From Saccharum officinarum (Eukaryota > Streptophyta > Magnoliopsida > Poales > Poaceae), in NCBI GenBank assembly GCA_020631735.1, contig CM036191.1, forward strand, positions 37,989,335 through 38,053,334: a stretch of 64,000 nt of DNA. Reading direction: 5' to 3'. Each line of letters opens with the position of its first letter. Position 1 is the first letter of the stretch. This document shows, piece by piece, positions 38,435 to 48,579 of this stretch. The position numbers were made by a program, and so were the translations under genes. A model generated the notes under the pieces. The model worked only from the letters and a program-made list of their open reading frames with translations. It ran no database searches and was not told where the DNA came from.

Positions 38435-39980
38435 TGTTGACGGTAGATAAGTATCATTCTTAACCGTCAACATAGCATGAGAAATGATCTAAATATAAAT
38501 ACTATCTAGACATAGGGGTTACACTGATAGAATTCCATGAGTTTTGGTGAATATCTATTTCTGCAGGGGGTTATTAGGAAAGAAACAAAGGAGGTCCACA
38601 TGTCAGATTTACATAGAGAGAAACCGACCATACTATGAAAAAGAATACTCTAGAAGACTCGAGAAGATCTTCCCTCGGAGGGGAGGGCCCACAGGCCAGG
38701 CAACAAGGGCGGCCGCCCCTGGGCCTGGGCGCCCGCCCTACCCAGGTGGCCAATCAGATGCAACCTCGTGGTTCATGCCTCCACCGCCTTTGAGGATCAA
38801 TAATAATCGTTCATCAAGGTCGGTTTGATCCAAGGGCTGTGGTGCTTCCTAGAGGGCTATATAAGTAAGGTCCCTGGTCCCATGAGAAACCCTAATTTTC
38901 ATTCAATTCATTCATCTCATTCCATTCAGAGAAGCCCTAGAGTTACCATCTCAATTAGATCTCTAGTTTAGCATAGCTACATAGGATTAGAACGAAGGAG
39001 CCAAGCATTGCTTGATTTCTGGATCTATCAAGAGAATACTTGGTAATTCTCTCCTACTTTTATATTTATTCTTATATTATTCATCTAGTTTATCATTTGT
39101 ATGAATATGACTTTAGTCTATTCTATCATATTGGATATGACTTTACTCTATTTGATTATTTTCTCAATTATATTGTTCTTAGTCTACTTTGATTATATGC
39201 TTGGCATAGTTCGATCAGAATTATATTTAAGTATAGGATCGTATAGTGCTTGCTCATTGATATCATGGGTGAGTGGTAAACATTGTGTAGGCGTGGTGCC
39301 TATACCGTATTTACCTACGATTGCACCCTATATTCTGGATCGTGTGGTAGATTACGGGAGTGACAGTTCTGTTGAGTCCTTTGTAGTCCACCTCCCGAGT
39401 ATAGGGCAGGCAGAGCACAACTATTACAGGGAAGTGATGGCTATGTTCTATATCTTCCTTAGTAATATCACTATGCATAGATATAACCTTTTCTTGACAT
39501 GATTGCCAAGTGTAATTGCACTAATCATTGTATGCTTTGACCTTATAGTTATAATAACTTAGGATTTATCCATATAGTTCGTCCTAATCCATGCTAGTGC
39601 TATATATCTAGAGTAATTTATTGAGATGTTTATCATTATATGTGGCTATGTGCTTACCAGTTATCCTTTATTATTATTCATATATTATTTATCTTGTGAC
39701 ACTTACCCTGTATGAGAAGATAGATAAAGACATAGTTATGCTCTCCATTAGCACATGCAGTGATGCTCATTGCTCATTATCCTTAGCATCCATTCCCAGT
39801 GGTAAAAATATAAATAACGATACCTGGATTACTCCTGGTTAAAATGCTACATCGGTATTATTTGTGCGCTTGTGGATTTCATATTTATTTCAGAGGAGCA
39901 TTTGCATATTTTAGTACCAGCACCTTTGGTGTCATGCCGGGGATGACAACCTAGCTTAGGTGGCATTAGAGATGTCAACA
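38435..39980 (+). repeat. 3' LTR of the Athila-like element
   Basis: Full-length partner of the LTR at 21254-22800 (1546 versus 1547 bp). Its first ~170 bp alone show about 11 differences, so it is visibly more diverged than the inner Tekay LTR pair. It is followed by the TCGAT duplication and then by the outer element's LTR. Confidence 0.9.
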
Positions 39981-40448
39981 TCGATGAGATGTGGTCGACA
40001 ATCTACCGAGGGGTATGCGCACGGTAGTAGATTATCGGTAGAGGTGCGCAAGACAACGAACTAGATGGTGACGCAAGATGAACACGAGGTTTATCCAGGT
40101 TCGGGCCGCAAACTGTGCAATACCCTATGTCCTGCGTCTTTGTGGATTGTATTGATACGTGATGACGATGATGTTTTGAGGGGGTCCTTGCCCGCCTTAT
40201 ATAGTATGGGGGGCAAGGTTACAGATCTAAGGAATCTTATCCTAGCCGATTACAACTGTTGTATCCGCGGAGGATACGATATCTATTCTAACCGACTTTG
40301 TTTTTTTTATCATCAAGTAGTCTCTGCTTGCTCCGCATGGTTCGCCGAGCAGTTCGGAGATCCGCGCGGCCCTTTCTGGCGAGTTGGGCCACCTTGTCTG
40401 GAGCGGCCCATGTGGTGCCATGAGGGTATACAGGTCTATCTCCCCACA
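39981..40448 (-). repeat. 5' LTR of the outer Tat element
   Basis: It matches 11537-12005. The Athila-like element entered 2 bp from its internal end, so its last bases are found at 21247-21253 (AG plus TCGAT; the AG stands where TG is expected). The outer flank ATTGG nearly matches ATTAG at the other end. Confidence 0.85.
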
Positions 40449-40453
40449 ATTGG

Positions 40454-42200
40454 TAGTTGGCAAATATGCCAACATCATGCGTAAAAATGTGCGCAGCCTT
40501 TGTCGCGTGCATCGCTCTTGCCCACGCCATCTTCTAAAGGTGGAAGTGTGTGGAAAGGAATAGAGAGTAGGAAAGGGTTCCTGATGCAAATGTACGTGAA
40601 AGAAAGAATATATAAAAGTGGTTACGATATTTAGAAATAGTATAGGATTCCTGATGTAAAATTGTCTTCTACATTTTAGGAGTGGATTATTGGAAACTCT
40701 TGGAGATAGCTTTTTTCCCAATATCTGTTTAGGAGTTGCAAAACTTATGTTTTTGGAAGGAAAAAATAGGATACTCTTGGAGATGCTCTTAATAATGTGA
40801 CACCATGATTTTCTTAAAATATTACAGTATGTATTTGTTTTATAAAGCTTGTATACAATTAATAAGGAAAAAACTAAATTAACTAATACTGAGAAAAGTC
40901 TGCCAATCACTCACTCCGTACTCCACTCCACTTGATCCTTTAATCATTGGTTTCAATTGTTGGAGGTGTGCTCTACTGTCTTCTGCTTAGAGCCTGTCTC
41001 ATTGAGGACATTTATTCATGAGGTAATATTGTAATTTCACATATAGCTCATCAGTTATTTGAAAACAGAGTTAATATAATAAGGACTTCTAATTCCTCCA
41101 TAGTTGGCACACCCTTGATAACAGAAACAACAAATGAATTTGGGTTCCATAATTCGATTAAGGGTCTTCGATCAATTCTCCCAACAATTTGTCATGACTC
41201 TTCTTCATCTCGTGTTCCTTTGCAGAAGAATATAGTTTTTGTAGCTTATCCAAAAATTATTGCAAAATTTGTCCAAGGTATTGTTTGTCCTGGGAACCTG
41301 ATTAAAGTAACTTCCTGCCAAACACAATATATATTTATCTCATATATGTATCTCGGTTCACCATAATCCACAATCTTAGTTGACATATTCTTACCTGAGT
41401 CAAAATTTCAAGGTTAATATTGCCACTGATTTATTCTTTCCACCCTGTAGGAGCTAACTCTAGCAATGCTTCCCCGACTCCCTATACCAGGCTGACCAGA
41501 TAACCATAGTTACTTCTCATTGATTCCGCAACCATGTCCCAAAAACCTTTCTTGATTGAAATTTTCTTACCTGAGTCAGAATTTCAAGGTTAATATTGTC
41601 AATGATTTCTTCTTTTTTCAACCTGTAGGAGCTAACTCTACCAATGCTACAATTTAGATTGAAGTCATTACATGGAAATTTAGAATATGTCTTAAAAATT
41701 CAGTTTATTGTGTAAATTCAGACATGCATCAAAATCAAGGTCGAGCACATAAGACTGAATAACTGAAGAATAAAAAGGTGACCATGTAACTGAAATGTTC
41801 ATTATCTAAAAAAAATGTAACTATGTTTGGACATGGAGCAGGAGGTGAGGTCTGTGTGTGACGGAACAAGTAGGCTTTTGCAACACACCGGGTACCACAA
41901 TTGTGCGTATATTGTCCCTGCTAACACTACGGGCTACGTTAAGTGCAAAGTTAACTCTATCAAATTTGAAGTGTACTTCTTTAAAAACATGTATCAAAAA
42001 ACTGGCAATCATGCTGCTCCATGAAAAGAATAATCCTACAAAATGATGACGTGTCACTGTTTTAGTGGCGCGTGCTAATGCTATGGCAAAATACAAAACA
42101 AAATAAAATTTACAAAAAATAAAATGAGATAAAATTTCCCTAGTATTAAGGGATGGTCATGGGTTTCTTTTAGACGTTTTAAGAAGTGGCATAATGTAAA
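40454..42200. other. Intergenic sequence with a local duplication
   Basis: No gene is supported. A block of ~83 bp starting TTCTTACCTGAGTC and ending GCTAACTCTA-CAATGCT occurs at 41388-41470 and again at 41564-41648 with about 90% identity by eye. The ends look like splice-site neighbourhoods on the minus strand (CTCAG/GTAAGAA), so these may be decayed exon-intron pieces of the minus-strand pseudogene just to the right. I could not identify a protein in them. Confidence 0.4.
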
Positions 42201-42212
42201 ATAGTCTTACCT

Positions 42213-42620
42213 CATACGTGACATATCCATGAATGGAACTATGACAATGTCCCCCAAAGTTATCTGCCTCCTTCAGCTCTTCATTGACCTCCTTTATTCC
42301 ATTCTGTGAAGCGTTTTGTTTATTAGAATTTTGAACAGTAAATTACTACTGAACTAATAATTCAACTGTAGAAACCTACCAAAGCACCAAAGAAGCAAGC
42401 AACAACATCAGATGATCTCCTGGTTAGCAGATGACAGGATGCCAATAAAAAGTTGAACAGGTTCAGCTGGCAAGGTTGAGGCCTTCCACTGTTTAGACAT
42501 CTCAAGATAATTTCTGTTGCAAAAGTAGGAGGTGAAGTGGGCAAATAACAGCCAAAACCGACTCGACATCAATGTCTCCTTTCAAAGACAACTGTGTCGC
42601 ATCCTCAACATTGTAGCCCC
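42213..42620 (-). pseudogene. GT31 galactosyltransferase (hydroxyproline O-galactosyltransferase-like) pseudogene fragment
   Basis: Read on the minus strand the order of motifs follows plant GALT proteins of family GT31, which start O-glycans on arabinogalactan proteins in the Golgi. The motifs are VEDATQLSLKGDIDVESV (end of the galectin-like domain), LEMSKQWKASTLPAEPVQLF with FIGILSSAN, then DVVACFFGAL, a GT donor at 42379, an intron, and a second exon (42303-42213) with NGIKEVNEELKEADNFG and DIVIVPFMD. Damage includes a frameshift near 42513, loss of the segment expected between ILSSAN and VVACFF, and an extra G before DIVIVP. The downstream catalytic exons (DDD motif) were not found. A GC-rich stretch at 43235-43424 may be its 5' exon. 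Confidence 0.65.
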
Positions 42621-43424
42621 GTCAACATTAGAAAATTAAATCTTGGGATATCATTCAGAGAGTTCCATAACACAGTATTGCTGAGTTTATCTTGACCTTG
42701 GAGGAGAAACTAATATGGCAGCATCTGTAAACTGAAATGTCATACAGCCTGAGCAATACCCATAGTTGTACTGAAACCAAAAAAAATCTTCAGAAAAGGC
42801 AACTCCCAGTGCTAACCAAAATCAACTCCATATATTTGTTGTCACTACCTCGACAGATGCTGATTGATTAGATTGTGGTAGCCTAAGTTTTGTATGTTTT
42901 TGTAAGCCAGCAGTATGTATGGCCGAGACATGAATAAGACCTTCTTTGCTTTCTACTCGTATAATAGCAGGGTATCCTATATGGAAAAAAAAATTGACAA
43001 GAATAATCTGCAAAAGGATAACACGATTTTGCACAAAGTGGCTGGATGTTGCAGAACTGCCAGAGTCTGCGCGATTCCAGTGGTTGTAAGATAAGCTGAA
43101 GCTTCCAAAAATCCATGTAGGTAACATTTATGTAAACACAATAGTTATAGCTCTGTTAAGCCACGATGGCTGACCAAAACAACGAAATCTGAGGAACCGA
43201 ATTAATGAATTAAAAAAAACTGCTTACTTGCTACGCTGCTGCTGGTTTGGCGTGCTGGGATCAGAGGACCCAGTCCCAGTGACCCAGGCTCCCTCGCGCG
43301 GGGATCAGAGGAGCAGCGGGGTTTGAGAGCGAAGAGGGGTTCGTGCCGAGGTGTTGTGTCCGTGGGTGGTGCCGCGGGGTAGCAGTTGGGGAGAGGCGTC
43401 GGCCGAAGATGTCGCTGCAGGAGG
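42621..43424. other. Remnant upstream part of the galactosyltransferase pseudogene and a GC-rich 5' segment
   Basis: 42621-43230 is AT-rich and holds only short frames (for example minus 43127-42822) with no clear domain. 43235-43424 is GC-rich, and on the minus strand ends in a GTAAGCA donor-like site. It could be an untranslated first exon of the pseudogene into which the inverted-repeat element at 43425 inserted. Confidence 0.35.
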
Positions 43425-44178
43425 GAATTTTTTTTTATTTTTAGCCCAAATTTGAAACAAATTTTAAATTTAACCCGTGTTTGAAATTTTTTTTAAATCT
43501 AACCCGTTTGGCCCCGCCACCATGCATGGCGGGGCAAATGCACTGAACCCCGCCATGCATGGTGGCGGGGTACAGTTCCCGCGTGGCAAGCCGACGTGGC
43601 AGCCACCCGGGCGTACCCCGCCATGATCGGTGGCGGGGTAGGCCAAACCCGCCACCCATCGTGGCGGGGTGGTCGCACGGTAGCTTGCGTCTCGTTCTTG
43701 CGGCCGGTGCAGATGCCGACACCTACAGGTAGTGCAGGTGCATGCATGCTGCGATGGCTGTGCATGCAGGTGCAGGTGCAGGTGCATGTGACCGGTCATT
43801 GTCAATCACCTCGGCCCACCCATACCTGCATAATCAATTCTTTAGTAGGAGCAAATTACATCAAATTGGAATATATTTTACTGTTTTTTGGGTGTAAGTT
43901 CTGTATTCTATTAATGTAAATTGATTTTCATAAATGAGAATAGTCAGAATTACTTGAATAGTTATCTGATCTTTTTTTTTTTTGCTTTTTTTATATTCTG
44001 TAGGTTTTATTTGGTCCCCTTTGAAATTTTTCAATTTGGCTTCCATAGAAATAATCTGGCTTTTTGTTTTGTTTTGTTTGTTTAATATCTTTTCATTATT
44101 TCCATTTTTTTGTTTTGTTTGATTTGGATCCGTTGATCACGATAATTGAGTGTAGGATGGCTAAAAAACGCTTGATTT

Positions 44179-44494
44179 GGATATGTGCATACTTATAAAT
44201 ACCATTCCCGATGTCATTCCGGTTTGGTTATTGGTACGAAATGTTTCGGTACCGGATAATACCGGTATACCATTTCGGAGTGTAATAAATAAATTTAAAT
44301 ATATTTATCTACCTGTATATATTTATTTTTATATTAATATTTAAGCATATGGTGGTATATTTATTAATTTATGCCTTTATACATGCACGATACTTTGCAC
44401 CAAAATTACCCATCATTAACCGTGGTCACATGCAGTGAAAGCAAAAGACAGTACTACGGATGGGCACACTGCCAACGCACACTGCCAACCCTCT
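44179..44494. mobile_element. 316-bp insertion in the left arm of the inverted-repeat element
   Basis: Comparison with the right arm shows this segment is extra. GATTT occurs at both borders (44174-44178 and 44495-44499), consistent with a 5-bp target duplication. It contains CGGTACCGGATAATACCGG-like words and no ORF. No terminal repeat could be paired, so its class is unknown. Confidence 0.55.
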
Positions 44495-45047
44495 GATTTT
44501 TGTTTCCACTGTGAATTGAGTGTCTAGGGGCTGCCCTTAAGCACCCAATTCACAGTGGAAACAAAAATCGAGCGTTTTTTAGCCATCCTACACTCAATTA
44601 TCGTGATCAACGGATCCAAATCAAACAAACCAAAAAATGGAAATAATGAAAAGATATTAAACAAACAAAACAAAACAAAAAGCCAGATTATTTCTATGGA
44701 AGCCAAATTGAAAAATTTCAAAGGGGACCAAATAAAACCTACAGAATATAAAAAAAGCAAAAAAAAAAGATCAGATAACTATTCAAGTAATTCTGACTAT
44801 TCTCATTTATGAAAATCAATTTACATTAATAGAATACAGAACTTACACCAAAAAACAGTAAAATATATTCTAATTTGATGTAATTTACTCCTACTAAAGA
44901 ATTGATTATGCAGGTATGGGTGGGCCGAGGTGATTGACAATGACCGGTCACATGCACCTGCACCTGCATGCACAGCCATCGCAGCATGCATGCACCTGCA
45001 CTACCTGTAGGTGTCGGCATCTGCACCGGCCGCAAGAACGAGACGCA

Positions 45048-45322
45048 GGCCTTGTTTAGATACCCAAATTCCACTCCAAATTCCACTATGCAAAAAGAAG
45101 ATTCCCCATCACATCAAAATGCCGGCACATATATGGAGTACTAAATGTAGATGAAATTAAAAACTAATTACACAGTTTTGTTGTACTTTGCGAGACGAAT
45201 ATTTTAAGCCTAATTAATCAATATTTGGACAATTATTACCAAATAAAAACAAAATTGCTACAGTGTGATGTGATGTGCACTGTGCAAAGTTGGGATACCA
45301 ACTTTGGTATCTAAACAAGGCG
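45048..45322. mobile_element. PIF/Harbinger-like MITE (275 bp)
   Basis: Terminal inverted repeats are GGCCTTGTTTAGATACC and its complement, with one mismatch in the last base. GCA flanks both ends (45045-45047 and 45323-45325). The uninterrupted left arm of the surrounding palindrome serves as the empty site and confirms both borders. A 3-bp duplication fits PIF/Harbinger, although the usual target is TWA. Confidence 0.8.
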
Positions 45323-45643
45323 GCAAGCTGACCGTGCGACCACCCCGCCACGATGGGTGGCGGGTTTGGCCTACCCCGCCACCGATCATGGCGGGGTACG
45401 CCCGGGTCGCTGCCACGTCGGCTTGCCACGCGGGAACTGTACCCCGCCACCATGCATGGCGGGGTTCAGTGCATTTGCCCCGCCATGCATGGTGGCGGGG
45501 CCAAACGGGTTAGATTTAAAAAAAATTTCAAACACGGGTTAAATTTAAAATTTGTTTCAAATTTGGGCTAAAAATAAAAAAAAAATCGCAGGAGGCGGTG
45601 GGCGGCAAGCAGCAACGCGTGCTAGGAGATGGGATTATGATTA

Positions 45644-45888
45644 GGGCTGTGTTTAGTTCCACCAAAAACGTACTATTCAAAAAAAAATTCTCCGTCACAT
45701 CAAACTTGCGATACATGCATGGAGTACTAAATGTAGATAAAATCAAAAACTAATTATACAGTTTGGTTGTACTTTACGAGACGAACGTTTTGAACCTAAG
45801 TAGTCAACGGTTGAACACTATTTGCTAAATAAAGCCAAAACGTGCTACAGTACTTTTTCCACCTTTTTCAGGGGAACTAAACACACCC
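45644..45888. mobile_element. Related MITE (245 bp)
   Basis: Ends are GGGCTGTGTTTAGTTCC and GGAACTAAACACACCC. Its interior shares the ATGGAGTACTAAATGTAGAT and GTACTTT(A/G)CGAGACGAA words with the MITE at 45048-45322, so both belong to one family. TA lies at both borders, but a clean 3-bp duplication is not visible. Confidence 0.7.
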
Positions 45889-45914
45889 TAGGTCTGGCTG
45901 GGTGTCCAAACGTG

Positions 45915-46020
<106 letters not shown>

Positions 46021-46365
46021 CGCGAGATCGCAGGCGGGTACAGGCGCCGTGGGTGAAAAAACACGAGCTGCCAGAGTTGCACGTAGAGTTATTAAAAGTT
46101 TTCCGGTTAGGCCTGTTTATCGGATTAGGACGGGAAATTAGATACGTTGGATCTGTGGTCCAGGGACAACAGTCTAAGTTCAATTTCTTCGCTCTTTTAT
46201 AGTATAGAATAGATAGATAGATTTTTATTTATTTATATCTAAATTTTTATTTAATTTCGAATATATCCAAGTGCTTATAATATACTATGCTTCGTAGCTA
46301 AGTTTCGATAGTCTCTTTGTTCTTAGTGCTTTTTTTTAATCGAATCGATTGCTTGCCTGCATGCT

Positions 46366-46373
46366 GACGTCAC
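46366..46373. promoter_or_regulatory. Palindromic bZIP site upstream of the RBR gene
   Basis: TGACGTCA is a perfect TGA/CRE-type bZIP-binding palindrome 222 bp before the RBR start codon. The role is inferred from motif and position only. No convincing TATA box is seen between it and 46596. Confidence 0.4.
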
Positions 46374-46595
46374 CGAGATGACAACGAGGGCATCAAAATC
46401 AAAATCCCTATATTATTACCCATTTTATTTAGTAATAATAATAAAATAAAAAGCGGCTTTTGGGAATGCCCGTCCGGTTAATTAGGACACAGGATACCAA
46501 TCGACCGTGGCTACTGCCTAGGACTAGTGATTAGTCCAAGCGCTCACCAAGAATCCACTGCCCTTGCCTAGTGCAGCCCGGGGCGGCGGCGCGGC

Positions 46596-48515
46596 ATGGC
46601 ATCAGGACGCGGTGCCGGTGTGCGCAACAAGAGATACCGACGATCGGACGGCGACGACGACGGCGAGACGTGCGGCCACAACAAGAGATGCGGCGTCGAC
46701 CCAAGCTCTGGGGCCAACGACGACGCCGATACCGGCGACTTCTCCGATGGTTGGCAAGCTCAGAGTCAGAAAACGGCTGACGACGACGACGGCGCCGGCG
46801 AGGATTACATGTACGGGTACGACGACGAGGACGAAGCCGAGCAAACCGAGGGCGACGCCGCCGCCTCGGGATGCGACAGCGACGCGGAGCAGCGGTACGT
46901 GGTGCTCACCGAGTCCGACGTCCGCGCGCGGCAGGAGGTGGACACGGCCAAAGTCGCGGAGGTCCTCTCCATCCCGGCGGGCTTCGCGGCGGTCCTGCTG
47001 CGCCACTTCAAGTGGCGCGTGGGGCGGGTCCAGGAGGAGTGGTTCACGGACGAGCGCCGGGTCCGCGGCGCCGTCGGCCTGCCGGCACCGGCACCGGAAG
47101 ACGGCGGCGAGGGCGAGCTAGTCCGCCTAGTCCCCGACGCGCGCAGCCCGCGGCCGGAGGTCTGCGGCATCTGCTTCGACCCGTACCCGGCGGGGCGGAC
47201 GCGGTCGGCGGCGGGGTGCGGTCACTACTACTGCGACGGGTGCTGGGGCGGGTACGTCGCCGCGGCGGTGTCCGACGGCGCGCGGTGCCTGTCGATGCGG
47301 TGCCCGGACCCGTCCTGCTCGGCGCCCGTCGTCCGGGAGCTCGTCGACGCGGTGCTGGCGGCGGGGAACAAGGACAGCAGGGCACGGTACGCGCGGTTCT
47401 GGCTCCGGTCGTACGTGGAGGAGAGCGGCGGGCGGATCAAGTGGTGCGGCGGCGCCGGGTGCACCCGCTCCGTGGAGTTCCTCGGCGACGCGGCGGCGGC
47501 GACGGACGTGCTCTGCGACTCTGGGTGTAGGCACGGCTTCTGCTGGGGCTGCGGCGAGGAGGCGCACCGGCCGGTGTCGTGCGGCACGGTGCGCGCGTGG
47601 CTGGCAAAGAACGCCTCCGACTCGGAGACGGCCAACTGGGTGGTGGCGCACACTAAGCGCTGCCCCAAGTGCCGGCGGCCGATCGAGAAGAACCACGGCT
47701 GCAACCACATGACGTGCGGCGCGCCCTGCCGCCACCAGTTCTGCTGGCTCTGCTTCGACCCCTGGGACAACCACCGAGGCTGCACGCGCTACGACTACCG
47801 CCAGCGGCAGGAGGTGGATCAGGCCGCCGCCGCCGCCGCGGACGAGGAGGAGGAGGCGCGGCGGAGGCACGCCAAGGCGTCGCTCGACAGGTACCTGTAC
47901 CACTACGAGCGGTGGGCGGGCAACGGCAAGTCGCTGCACATGGCGCTCGCGGACGCGGACGAGCTGGAGCGGTCGGAGCTCGAGAGGATGGCCAGGATGG
48001 TGGACGTTCCGGCGATGGAGCTCGGGTTCGTCACCGAGGCGTACCGCCAGATCGCCGACGGCCGGCGCGTGCTGCGGTGGGCGCACGCCTACGCCTACTT
48101 CCTGTTCCTGGACCCCGAGCGCGACGCGGCCAAGCGCGACCTGTTCGACGACCTGCAGAGCCAGGCCAACCGGTGGCTCGAGTGCCTGCACAGCTGCGCC
48201 GAGCTGGAGAGGAAGGAGCTCTTCGGTGGTGGTGCCGATGGTGGTGACGGCGAGTCCACCACCGTCGCCGTCGAGGCGTTCAGGGCGTACAAGGAGAAGG
48301 TCGCCAACCTCACCGGAGTGACGCGGAAATTCATGGGCAACCTTGAGAAAGCGTTCAAGACCAACCTGCCGGAAGTGGTGGTGACGCCGGCGGCATTCGA
48401 TTTCGATCACACAGGTAAATGCAATGATTTCTCTTGTGCATATGAAATTCTTGCTGAGTGGTTTACATCATTTGTTCCATGGAACAAAGTTTTGTTATAC
48501 AGTAGTATATTCTAA
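46596..48515 (+). CDS. ARIADNE-type RBR E3 ubiquitin-protein ligase (first exon of a possible fusion gene)
   Basis: The ATG at 46596 opens a GC-rich frame. Residues 1-105 are acidic and low-complexity; a UBA-like segment spans about 108-165 (VDTAKVAEVLSIPAGFAAVL). RING1 begins at Cys190 (VCGICFDPY), then come the IBR (IKWCGGAGCTRSVEF, FCWGCGEEAHRPVSC) and RING2 (CPKC at 356-359). In RING2, GCNHMTC places the expected catalytic Cys at 369. The Ariadne helical domain runs about 400-600 (SLDRYLYHYERWAGNGKSL to KFMGNLEKAF). RBR ligases take ubiquitin from an E2 onto the RING2 Cys and then pass it to substrate. Two 3' ends are possible: an unspliced stop at 48515 (639 aa), or a CACACAG/GTAAATG donor after 48414 leading into the MED25-like exons. 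Confidence 0.9.
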   Translation: MASGRGAGVRNKRYRRSDGDDDGETCGHNKRCGVDPSSGANDDADTGDFSDGWQAQSQKTADDDDGAGEDYMYGYDDEDEAEQTEGDAAASGCDSDAEQRYVVLTESDVRARQEVDTAKVAEVLSIPAGFAAVLLRHFKWRVGRVQEEWFTDERRVRGAVGLPAPAPEDGGEGELVRLVPDARSPRPEVCGICFDPYPAGRTRSAAGCGHYYCDGCWGGYVAAAVSDGARCLSMRCPDPSCSAPVVRELVDAVLAAGNKDSRARYARFWLRSYVEESGGRIKWCGGAGCTRSVEFLGDAAAATDVLCDSGCRHGFCWGCGEEAHRPVSCGTVRAWLAKNASDSETANWVVAHTKRCPKCRRPIEKNHGCNHMTCGAPCRHQFCWLCFDPWDNHRGCTRYDYRQRQEVDQAAAAAADEEEEARRRHAKASLDRYLYHYERWAGNGKSLHMALADADELERSELERMARMVDVPAMELGFVTEAYRQIADGRRVLRWAHAYAYFLFLDPERDAAKRDLFDDLQSQANRWLECLHSCAELERKELFGGGADGGDGESTTVAVEAFRAYKEKVANLTGVTRKFMGNLEKAFKTNLPEVVVTPAAFDFDHTGKCNDFSCAYEILAEWFTSFVPWNKVLLYSSIF

Positions 48516-48579
48516 AGTTGCTGCCTACCTTGACACTGACATGCTGATTGCTGACAAAGTCCACACTCGAGTGTTCCAG

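Larger units (their letters stand above)
21254..39980 (+). mobile_element. Middle element of the nest: Athila-like, probably non-autonomous gypsy retrotransposon
   Basis: LTRs of 1547 bp (21254-22800) and 1546 bp (38435-39980) open TGTTGA and close TCAACA. Both flanks carry TCGAT (21249-21253 and 39981-39985), a perfect 5-bp target duplication. The primer-binding site matches the 3' end of tRNA-Asp, the primer typical of Athila. Gag with a CCHC knuckle and two protease-like domains is present, but no reverse transcriptase, RNase H or integrase is found between 36080 and 38434. The Tekay-like element sits inside gag. Confidence 0.88.
11537..40448 (-). mobile_element. Outer element of the nest: Tat-lineage gypsy retrotransposon (minus strand), split by later insertions
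   Basis: Two matching ~470-bp LTRs lie at 11537-12005 and 39981-40448, the second missing its last bases. The pol domains between them read on the minus strand (protease, RT, RNase H, integrase from about 20590 down to 16800). A plus-strand extra ORF and short tandem repeats follow toward the 3' LTR. Flanks are ATTAG (11532-11536) and ATTGG (40449-40453), a one-mismatch target duplication. On the minus strand the sequence beside the 3' LTR contains ATCGGGGACTAGC, a plausible polypurine tract. The body without nested elements is about 10.2 kb. Many stops and frameshifts show it is dead. Confidence 0.85.
43425..45586. mobile_element. Long-inverted-repeat (foldback or MULE-like) element
   Basis: The two halves are near-perfect reverse complements. 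The left arm runs 43425-44178 plus 44495-44518 and the right arm 44546-45586, around a 27-bp centre (44519-44545). Flanks show an 8-bp direct repeat GCAGGAGG (43417-43424 and 45588-45595), extendable to 9 bp with one mismatch, as expected for Mutator-like elements. The ends are AT-rich (TTTTATTTTTAGCCC). Each arm carries about four copies of a CCCCGCCACC/GGTGGCGGGG hairpin word. The left arm later gained 316 bp (44179-44494) and the right arm a 275-bp MITE. There is no transposase. Confidence 0.8.

Noticed and set aside
44495..44569. A perfect 24-bp stem with a 27-nt loop as a miRNA precursor
   Set aside because: It is only the centre of the much larger palindrome. Nothing singles it out as a discrete MIR gene without small-RNA data.
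47127..48410. A 427-codon open frame on the minus strand
   Set aside because: It lies opposite the RBR exon. High GC3 removes stops on the other strand, and its composition (Arg, Val, Pro, Ala) matches no family.
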